Shown here in pieces: positions 34,305-40,906 of a stretch of 43,574 bases of DNA (the first letter of the stretch is position 1; each line of letters opens with the position of its first letter). This stretch comes from an uncultured Clostridia bacterium (GTDB lineage Bacteria > Bacillota > Clostridia > Christensenellales > UBA1242). The stretch spans positions 1 to 43,574 of the forward strand of contig CATLHJ010000007.1 in NCBI GenBank assembly GCA_949949035.1, written 5' to 3'. The translations under genes and the position numbers were made by a program. The notes under the pieces were generated by a model that was not told where the DNA came from, did no database searches, and saw nothing but the letters and a program-made list of their open reading frames with translations.

Positions 34305-35068
34305 TTGATTTGATAAAAACGCAAAGCATTGTCTCGGGTCAAAGTTTCCACTTCGTCCACGGTTAAGTTCAAAACCAACGCCATTTGCCGAGCGGTATAT
34401 TGAATATATTCAGGACGATTAATTTCCCCACGTTTGGGCACGGGAGCCAAATAGGGTGCGTCGGTTTCAATCAAAATACGGTCACGCGGAATAACCCGCA
34501 AGGTATCGTGAAAGAAACTTTTGTTTTTGTAGGTAATGTGACCACCGAACGCGAAATAAAGTGGTACATCCGCTAAGGCGCGCAATAAATACTGGGCATT
34601 CTCGGCGGTATAACTCATACAATGAATTAAGACTCCGTGTTGCAATTCCGCCTTATGCGCAATTAACATGGTGACAGTATCATCCCAAGCGTCACGAGTA
34701 TGCACTACCAGTGGTTTGGCATACTTGTTGGCCAAAGTAATTTGACTGGCGAAAACACTTTGTTGTGTTGCTCGTGCTGGTAAATCGTCACGATGATAAT
34801 CCAAACCGCACTCACCAATAGCGACAAATTTAGGGTTAGCCAAATTGGCAACCACAAAATTTTCCAAGTCATTAGCGGAATAGGAATCGGCATAGGCTGG
34901 GTGTACGCCCGCCGTACAATAGATACCATCGTGCTCTTGGGCCATAGCAAAAACCGCGGGCAAACTTTCAAAGTCTGCCCCGATTTCAACACCACACGGT
35001 CGATTATTTTGCCAATCGATTTCGGTAATCAATCGCGGATCAATCAAATGGAAATGCGAATCAAACAT
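34286..35068 (-). CDS. tatD: TatD family metal-dependent DNase
   Basis: A 260-residue TIM-barrel hydrolase. Metal ligands appear in FDSHFHL, GECGLDYH, VVHTRD, LIHCMS and ETDAPYL, which is followed by the family segment APVPKRGEINRPEY. Members act as 3'-5' DNases and D-tyrosyl deacylase-like enzymes. The ATG starts 1 nt after the greA stop, so translation is probably coupled. Confidence 0.95.
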   Translation of the reverse strand: MFDSHFHLIDPRLITEIDWQNNRPCGVEIGADFESLPAVFAMAQEHDGIYCTAGVHPAYADSYSANDLENFVVANLANPKFVAIGECGLDYHRDDLPARATQQSVFASQITLANKYAKPLVVHTRDAWDDTVTMLIAHKAELQHGVLIHCMSYTAENAQYLLRALADVPLYFAFGGHITYKNKSFFHDTLRVIPRDRILIETDAPYLAPVPKRGEINRPEYIQYTARQMALVLNLTVDEVETLTRDNALRFYQIKTAPLK

Positions 35069-35069
35069 C

Positions 35070-35549
35070 TCAGCCCGCTTTACTAATTTTTACAATTTTT
35101 AATTCAATCGAACTTACTGGAGTTTTAATAATGGCGACTTCCCCCACCTTTTTACCCAACAGTGCCTTGCCTTTCGGGCTTTCGTTGGAAATGTAATTTT
35201 TTTCAATATCAAATTCCATAAAACCAGTAATCACATAAGTTTCTTGTTTCTTTGTTTTCATGTTTTCTACAGTCACTGCGGTACCCAAGTTAACCTTGCT
35301 GGTGTCAGCAGTTTTATAAGAAAAAATTTTTAAGTGTTGCAAAGTGGCTTCCACTTCTTTAATCCGAATTTCCAAATTATTTTGGGCTTCTCGCGCCGCC
35401 GCGTATTCCGCGTTTTCTTTTAAGTCACCGAATTCACGGGCTTCTTTGATTTGGGCGGCAATGCTGCCACGTTGTGATACTAAATCCGCCAATTCTTTTT
35501 CTAATTTCTTTTTTCCATCAGCAGTTGCATACATTACAATGTTGGTCAT
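35070..35549 (-). CDS. greA: Transcription elongation factor GreA
   Basis: Helps stalled RNA polymerase by stimulating RNA cleavage. A 159-residue protein with the N-terminal coiled coil (GKKKLEKELADLVSQR..., AREFGDLKENAEYAAAREAQ), whose tip acidic residues are D-x-x-E-N-A-E-Y, and the C-terminal FKBP-like domain (YISNESPKGKALLGKKVGE). GGAGG lies 7 nt before ATG 35549, with its own promoter above. Confidence 0.97.
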   Translation of the reverse strand: MTNIVMYATADGKKKLEKELADLVSQRGSIAAQIKEAREFGDLKENAEYAAAREAQNNLEIRIKEVEATLQHLKIFSYKTADTSKVNLGTAVTVENMKTKKQETYVITGFMEFDIEKNYISNESPKGKALLGKKVGEVAIIKTPVSSIELKIVKISKAG

Positions 35550-35583
35550 TACTTGTCCTCCTACTATTTTCTATGAATGGGTT

Positions 35584-35613
35584 AGTTTATGCCCAAAAGA
35601 ACAAATTTGTCAA
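35584..35613 (-). promoter_or_regulatory. Promoter of greA-tatD
   Basis: Minus strand consensus TTGACA (35613-35608), 18-nt spacer, TAAACT (35589-35584). The predicted leader is about 28 nt with a Shine-Dalgarno site. Confidence 0.65.
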
Positions 35614-35623
35614 GAAATATCTA

Positions 35624-35965
35624 TTATGGTAACAAATAAATATCATAAACGCTGGAATTGGGACGCTGTACTTTGTAAGCCAACGTCATAACCAGTCTAG
35701 CGTTGGTTGGTGTTTGGGGAAATAATTCTTGAAACTTGGTACTGGGCGACCACTTATTAACCAAAGTCCGTAAATCACGTTCAATACTTAAACGTGACAT
35801 ATGTAATTTTTGACCTGCCGCAATATAAATCGATTTCAAATTAGTTTTAACTTCGCCCAAGTTACCGCAAGCCTCACATAAAACCGTCGTCAAAATTTGA
35901 AAGCCAATATAATCGACAGGGCATTCGTTAGCAATTAAAAAATCTTCTACATTAGTTTTTAACAT
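35624..35965 (-). CDS. Stand-alone Spo0A C-terminal-like DNA-binding protein
   Basis: A 113-residue protein. Residues 6-72 follow the Spo0A effector domain: the C-P-x-x-Y-I-G-F-Q-I-L stretch matches V-P-x-H-I-K-G-Y-Q-Y-L, and I-Y-I-A-A-G-Q-K ... S-I-E-R-D-L-R-T-L-V-N-K-W matches L-Y-P-x-I-A-K-K ... R-V-E-R-A-I-R-H-A-I-E-x-A-W. No receiver domain precedes it, so control by phosphorelay is not possible in cis. The C-terminal ~40 residues are unlike Spo0A. It follows the HIT gene by 21 nt. A role as transcription factor is inferred. Confidence 0.65.
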   Translation of the reverse strand: MLKTNVEDFLIANECPVDYIGFQILTTVLCEACGNLGEVKTNLKSIYIAAGQKLHMSRLSIERDLRTLVNKWSPSTKFQELFPQTPTNARLVMTLAYKVQRPNSSVYDIYLLP

Positions 35966-35986
35966 TTTTCCCCCAATGCTAAACCT

Positions 35987-36286
35987 TTAATATTTAGGTA
36001 CTAAATGGAAATGCGCGTGCATGATTTCCTGTCCGGCGGCTTTCCCGCAATTTACTTGAATATTATACCCTTGGGGATGATACTGCTTTTCAATTTCCGT
36101 TTTGGCGACGTTAATCAAGGCCCCCGCTGCCGCCCATTCGGTCTCGGTCATGCCGAAAACAGTAGCGGTGTGACGTTTAGGAATAATTAAAGCGTGCCCC
36201 GGTGCCTTAGGAAATTTATCATAAATAAAATAACAGAGTTCGTTCTCTGCTACTGCATTTTTAGCTAAATCACAAAAAAGACACAT
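35987..36286 (-). CDS. HIT family nucleotide hydrolase
   Basis: A 99-residue protein with the histidine triad HAHFHLVP near the C-terminus and the N-terminal CLFCDLAK, a possible zinc Cys pair as in Hint proteins. Such proteins hydrolyse AMP-linked substrates. ATG 36286 is chosen because the family starts with C-x-F-C; it overlaps the end of the methyltransferase gene by 17 nt, and GGGGGA lies 7 nt upstream. It is slightly short for the family (110-140). Confidence 0.92.
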   Translation of the reverse strand: MCLFCDLAKNAVAENELCYFIYDKFPKAPGHALIIPKRHTATVFGMTETEWAAAGALINVAKTEIEKQYHPQGYNIQVNCGKAAGQEIMHAHFHLVPKY

Positions 36287-37127
36287 ACGATGTTCCCCCA
36301 CATGGTAAGATAATTTCTTCTGCCGTTGGCAATCCAATTTCGTAAGTTTGGATTTTATAGTTTAACGCACTCAAGTTCTTTCGCAAAACGTTTTCAATCA
36401 CTGTGGGCTGCACTGACGCCGTATAGTTATTAACTAAAATAAATAATGGTTTAGCGGATAATAATTTCACGCAATTTGCTACTAAACGGTTCAAGTCGTT
36501 TTCTAATTTCCACACTTCGCCATTGGCGCCACGTCCAAAATTTGGTGGATCCATAATGATTGCGTCGTAGTGATTACCACGACGAATTTCACGTTCCACA
36601 AATTTTTGACAGTCATCAACGATATAACGAACACTTGCGTACGGCAAATTGTTTAAGGCCACATTACGCTTGGCGACCTCGGTCATACCACGACTGGCAT
36701 CAACGTGAGTAACCACCCCCCCTGCGGCCGCACAGGCTACCGTGGCTCCGCCAGTATAGGCAAACAAATTCAAAACTTTGGCACCACGGTGTTGTCTTAA
36801 CACATCACTAACCAAGTCCCAATTAACCGCCTGTTCGGGAAAAAGTCCGGTATGCTTAAAATTCATGGGACTAATAATAAACGACAAATTCTTATATTTA
36901 ATCACCCATTCCGACGGAGTTGGCTTTAACCATTCCCACGCCCCGCCCCCAGTAGCCGAGCGTAAATAATGACCCGCGACGTTCGGATAGGACTTAAAAT
37001 CAATTGCCGGTTGCCAAATAGCCTGTGGGTCAGGACGCAATAATATAACCTTGCCCCAACGTTCCAACTTTTCCCCGTTGCCCGTAGCAATCACCGCAAA
37101 ATCACGCCAACTTGACGAGTATTTCAT
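36270..37127 (-). CDS. RlmI-like class I SAM-dependent rRNA methyltransferase
   Basis: A 285-residue enzyme. The SAM loop is VLNLFAYTGGAT, the acidic residue follows in HVDASRGM, and the catalytic motif is MDPPNFGRG. This order matches the COG1092 group (RlmI, RlmK), which makes m5C or m7G in 23S rRNA; the N-terminal PUA domain is missing and the exact target is unknown. The start is uncertain between 37127 and 37136, both inside the ileS 3' end. Confidence 0.85.
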   Translation of the reverse strand: MKYSSSWRDFAVIATGNGEKLERWGKVILLRPDPQAIWQPAIDFKSYPNVAGHYLRSATGGGAWEWLKPTPSEWVIKYKNLSFIISPMNFKHTGLFPEQAVNWDLVSDVLRQHRGAKVLNLFAYTGGATVACAAAGGVVTHVDASRGMTEVAKRNVALNNLPYASVRYIVDDCQKFVEREIRRGNHYDAIIMDPPNFGRGANGEVWKLENDLNRLVANCVKLLSAKPLFILVNNYTASVQPTVIENVLRKNLSALNYKIQTYEIGLPTAEEIILPCGGTSYVSFL

Positions 37128-40119
37128 TCTCCCCATTTCCTTTTTCAATTAGCACTTCGACTGCCAAAACCTCTTGCATAATGCGGGGTTTATAAGCGTT
37201 AGCCGCCGTAAAGGTTTTCTCATCGGCAGTTTTAATCGTTAATTTGATACGGTCCTGTAAATCCAATTTTTGGTTAGCCCGTTCTAACTGGATAGAACGA
37301 ATCAATTCACGAGCAATTCCTTCCAGCATCAAGTCATCAGTAATGATGGTGTCCAAAACCACGGTAGTCGCGCCACTGGTGACAATCACAAAGCCGTCTT
37401 TCGGCGCCAATTTACGTTCAAATAGTTCAGGATTCAAAGGTTCAAAATCAGCCACCTTAATTTTTTGGTTAGTGTCAAAAGCCGCCACATATTCCGGCAT
37501 TTTTTTTGACTTCTGTAACGCTTCCTTCAACTTTTGTACTTTGTTCTTTAAGACCATACCCGCTTTTTTGAAGTTAACCGCCAAATAAGCAACATTAAAT
37601 TTGTTATCGTCGGCGACCAATTCAATGTGCTTCACGTTTAGTTGCTCTTTAATTAAATCACTAAACATTTGAATCGATTCTACGCGGTCAGTTTTCACAT
37701 ACAATTTGGCCAATGGTTGTTTAATAGCAATTTGGTGTTCAGCCCGCAAAGACAAGCCTAAACTGATTATTTCTTGTACGTAGGCTACATGCGGCAACAT
37801 ATCGGTCTTATTTTTGATTTTGAATGGTACGGGATAGTCCGCCAACATAACTGGGCTTTCCCCTTCACCGAAACAATTTTGCCACAAATATTGTGTGTAA
37901 CTGGGCACTAAAGGTGTCAACACAATTACGACGGTGCGTAATGCATTGAACAAACACCAATAAGCATTCATTTTGTCGCGGTCTTCTCCGTTTTTCCAAA
38001 AGCGACGGCGGTTAACACGGATGTAAAAATTAGAAATATTTTCCACAAAGTCATCGGTCAGTTTAACCACTTGGTGAGCCTTGAAATTGTCGTAGGCTGT
38101 GCGCGTAGCGGTAATGTATTGATTGGTCAACTGCATTAACCATAAATCGGTTGGCGATAAATCTTGCGGTTGGTAATTCTTTACGTCGGGTTTATCAATC
38201 ATGGCGTAAGTAGTATAAAAAACGTAAGCGTTCCACAAGGCCAGCAAACGGCGTTTTGCGTCTTCGGCAATATTATCCCCAAAGCGCATATCCAAGGTCG
38301 GATTACCCGAAGCAAACGCGTAACGCAATACGTCTACGCCGTACTTTTGGGCAGCGTCTTCAATGTAAATCTTTTTAGGTCCGGTTTTGGAAAACTTTTT
38401 ACCATCTTCGTCAACCATTGTCGAATAGCCAACCACATTTTTGTATGGTGCTTCACCAGTTAAAACTACCGACATGAATAGTTGGGCATAAAACCATAAC
38501 CGTACCTGCTCTTTCATTTCCAAAACCATGTCCGCCTTAAACTGACCTTTGGGTTTGGTTGAAAAGGGTGCAATGCCGGCGTCCAACCAACAATCACCCA
38601 CCTCGGTCACCCGTTTAACTGGTTGATGACATTTTTCACAATAAATTTCCACACTATCAATGTATGGCCGATGCAAATGTGGCAAAGCATCTACCTTACT
38701 GGGGTCTACCGCCCGGTCGCGTAATTCTTTTTTGCTACCAATCACGTTTAGGTGTCCACACGAACAAGGATAAAACGGCAAAGGTAATCCATAGAAGCGA
38801 CGACGACTAATATTCCAATCCCCCATGTCGGTTAACCATTGACGCATCGATTTTCCCATGAAATCGGGCGTCCAATTTACCGTATCAGTGGCCTTTAACA
38901 AATCTTTCCTGATACTATCCACCGCGATGTCGTACCCCGAAACCAAGCGGAAAATAACATCAGTTTTGCAACGCCAACAGTAGGGGTAGTTATGCGTGTG
39001 ATCGTGATAGTAGTATAAAGTTTGATTGGCTTTTAATTTTTCAAAAACCACCGTTTCACAATTGGTGGTTGATAAACCACTCAACCATTCAAATTCTTTA
39101 CCGAAAACACCGTTCTCGCCAACGGGGATAATCGGCACAAGTCCTAATTCAGTGCCCAGTGCAAAGTCTTCCGCCCCACAACCAGGTGCGATGTGCACCG
39201 CTCCCGAACCATCAACTTCATCAACTTGTGACCACGGCACAATTTGGTGTTCAAAGTTTTGTTTCGCCAACGGCAAGAACGGTTCATAAACCTGACCGAC
39301 TAAATCACTGCCCTTGACTTTTTCCACAACTTTCACTAAATCATTGCGCAAAACTGACAAACGTTGCTCACAAACAATTAACAATTGGGTATCACTTTTA
39401 ACTTGGCACTTACAATAGGTAAATTCAGGGTTAACCGCAATCGCCACATTGGCCGCCAAAGTCCACGGCGTAGTTGTCCACACCAAAATGCGTTCGTCTT
39501 TGCCGACCAGTTTAGCCTTAACAAAAACCGCCTTGTGCGTACGTTCTTTATAACTACCACTCATTTCGTGTTCACTTAAACTGGTGCCACAGCGCGGACA
39601 CCACGGCATCGTTTTATAACTGGACTTTAACATTTTTTTGTTGTTGCAAACTTTCAAGAAATGCCAAATCGCCGTAATATTTTGATCAGAGTTGGTAATG
39701 TAACTGTGCTCCCAATCGCCCAATTCTTCCATTATCTTGCTTTGTTCAGTTTGCAAATTTTTGAAATAATTTACCCGTTCAATGCATTTTTCGGTAAATT
39801 TATCTAAACCGTATTTGGTAATTTCTTGCTTGTCATTCAAACCTAACAGTTTTTCCACTTCGACTTCGACCCACATCCCTTGAGCGTCAAAACCCCAAAC
39901 ATAATCGACTTCTTTACCAATTAAGGATTGATAGCGGTTATAAGCGTCTTTCAGTGTGCGTCCCCAACCATGGTGCAAACACATCGGCGCATTAGCAGTT
40001 ATGGGACCATCCATGAAGTTGTATTTCGGCTTACCTTGATTCTTGGCTTTGATCCGCACCAAAATATCTTGCGGTTCATAATTTCGCTTAAAATCGAAGA
40101 TGGTTTTTTCTTTTTTCAT
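37102..40119 (-). CDS. ileS: Isoleucyl-tRNA synthetase with altered HIGH and KMSKS motifs
   Basis: A 1005-residue class I synthetase that charges tRNA-Ile. The editing domain (VWTTTPWTLAANVA, GSGAVHIAPGCGAEDF), the WCPRCGTSLSEHE segment and the C-terminal part with two D/E/K-rich domains fit a type 2 (eukaryotic-like) IleRS. The active-site signature HxGH is replaced by C47-L48-H49-H50, aligned through the following LKD; relatives with GxHH are known. The second signature reads KFSKT near residue 575 instead of KMSKS. ATG 40119 follows a TTGAAA-17-TACACT promoter by 6 nt. The following gene overlaps its end. Confidence 0.95.
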   Translation of the reverse strand: MKKEKTIFDFKRNYEPQDILVRIKAKNQGKPKYNFMDGPITANAPMCLHHGWGRTLKDAYNRYQSLIGKEVDYVWGFDAQGMWVEVEVEKLLGLNDKQEITKYGLDKFTEKCIERVNYFKNLQTEQSKIMEELGDWEHSYITNSDQNITAIWHFLKVCNNKKMLKSSYKTMPWCPRCGTSLSEHEMSGSYKERTHKAVFVKAKLVGKDERILVWTTTPWTLAANVAIAVNPEFTYCKCQVKSDTQLLIVCEQRLSVLRNDLVKVVEKVKGSDLVGQVYEPFLPLAKQNFEHQIVPWSQVDEVDGSGAVHIAPGCGAEDFALGTELGLVPIIPVGENGVFGKEFEWLSGLSTTNCETVVFEKLKANQTLYYYHDHTHNYPYCWRCKTDVIFRLVSGYDIAVDSIRKDLLKATDTVNWTPDFMGKSMRQWLTDMGDWNISRRRFYGLPLPFYPCSCGHLNVIGSKKELRDRAVDPSKVDALPHLHRPYIDSVEIYCEKCHQPVKRVTEVGDCWLDAGIAPFSTKPKGQFKADMVLEMKEQVRLWFYAQLFMSVVLTGEAPYKNVVGYSTMVDEDGKKFSKTGPKKIYIEDAAQKYGVDVLRYAFASGNPTLDMRFGDNIAEDAKRRLLALWNAYVFYTTYAMIDKPDVKNYQPQDLSPTDLWLMQLTNQYITATRTAYDNFKAHQVVKLTDDFVENISNFYIRVNRRRFWKNGEDRDKMNAYWCLFNALRTVVIVLTPLVPSYTQYLWQNCFGEGESPVMLADYPVPFKIKNKTDMLPHVAYVQEIISLGLSLRAEHQIAIKQPLAKLYVKTDRVESIQMFSDLIKEQLNVKHIELVADDNKFNVAYLAVNFKKAGMVLKNKVQKLKEALQKSKKMPEYVAAFDTNQKIKVADFEPLNPELFERKLAPKDGFVIVTSGATTVVLDTIITDDLMLEGIARELIRSIQLERANQKLDLQDRIKLTIKTADEKTFTAANAYKPRIMQEVLAVEVLIEKGNGENEILVKLA

Positions 40120-40125
40120 ATTTCT

Positions 40126-40154
40126 AGTGTACCCTTTTAATTAATAATTTTCAA
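40126..40154 (-). promoter_or_regulatory. Promoter of ileS, inside the end of the HEPN-CBS gene, leaderless layout
   Basis: Minus strand TTGAAA (40154-40149), 17-nt spacer, TACACT (40131-40126), 6 nt to ATG 40119. Confidence 0.7.
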
Positions 40155-40878
40155 TGATCTTCATTAAGTCCATAATATCGGCGTTAGTCAAGATACCTAC
40201 CGGCTTCTGCATCGCTGTACCGTCAGGAGTTATAATTACAGCCGCAATCTTACGATTGTTATTAAAGATGGTTAAGACCTGTTCAATCGTAACTTGGGCA
40301 TTAACGACGGTGTAATGCCCATTTTGCGGATAAGCCCGCAAGTATTCTTCCACCGAGGTGTGACGAATAAACTCATCCAAACTGCGTGCATCCATAATTT
40401 CATTACCCATGTCTTCAATAAGTTTCCGCCAACGGACTACCCCCACCAAAGTGTTACCCTTGTAGGCAGGAATCGTCCCGTGCCCGGTTTTCCCTGTTTC
40501 CTTAATCAAGTCATACATAGTGCGAGTGGCGTCAATTAAGGTCACCGGTCGCATTTTAATGACATCAATCACCAATGGTGGCGTCGTCACCAACTGCACA
40601 ATTTTTTCCATTAACATCACCACATCAAGGTGCGGTTCGGCAATAACGCGCGTTGAATCGCCACTGTGAATAATGGCGTTGCGCAAACGTGCCATGCTGA
40701 CCAATTCATTTTCGTAGGTCGCTATAACGCGGTTCAGGTCGGCACAGCGGCGAATTAAGTCCGTAAACGAAATAGTCGCCTTATAATTGTATTGAATCCG
40801 TAACGCTTTATCTAGGGTGTTATACGCATCCAAAAAGCGCATTCCCAAAGTCTTTGCGGTGTTGGTTACATTTGACAT
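40141..40878 (-). CDS. HEPN-like domain fused to a CBS pair
   Basis: A 245-residue soluble protein. Residues 1-75 are helical and carry R66-N67-A-I-I-H71, the RNxxxH motif of catalytically competent HEPN RNases. Residues ~98-150 (VTLIDATRTMYDLI ... IPAYKGNTLVGVV) and ~172-240 (YTVVNAQVTIEQVL ... KPVGILTNADIMDLM) are two CBS repeats, which usually bind adenine nucleotides. The inference is a nucleotide-gated RNase or RNA-binding protein. ATG 40878 is chosen over 40983 because TATAAT ends 7 nt before it and the longer form would run into rnr. It is divergent from rnr with a 28-nt gap. Confidence 0.75.
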   Translation of the reverse strand: MSNVTNTAKTLGMRFLDAYNTLDKALRIQYNYKATISFTDLIRRCADLNRVIATYENELVSMARLRNAIIHSGDSTRVIAEPHLDVVMLMEKIVQLVTTPPLVIDVIKMRPVTLIDATRTMYDLIKETGKTGHGTIPAYKGNTLVGVVRWRKLIEDMGNEIMDARSLDEFIRHTSVEEYLRAYPQNGHYTVVNAQVTIEQVLTIFNNNRKIAAVIITPDGTAMQKPVGILTNADIMDLMKIIENY

Positions 40879-40901
40879 AATACCCATTATACACTTATAA
40901 T
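40872..40901 (+). promoter_or_regulatory. Promoter of rnr, leaderless layout
   Basis: Consensus TTGACA (40872-40877), 18-nt spacer, consensus TATAAT (40896-40901), then 5 nt to GTG 40907. The -35 box overlaps the ATG of the divergent gene. Confidence 0.8.
40886..40891 (-). promoter_or_regulatory. -10 box of the HEPN-CBS gene, leaderless layout
   Basis: Consensus TATAAT on the minus strand, 7 nt before ATG 40878; a weak -35 (TTTACT or TTACTC) lies inside the rnr start. It sits within the spacer of the rnr promoter, so the two promoters should exclude each other. Confidence 0.6.
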
Positions 40902-40906
40902 TAGGT

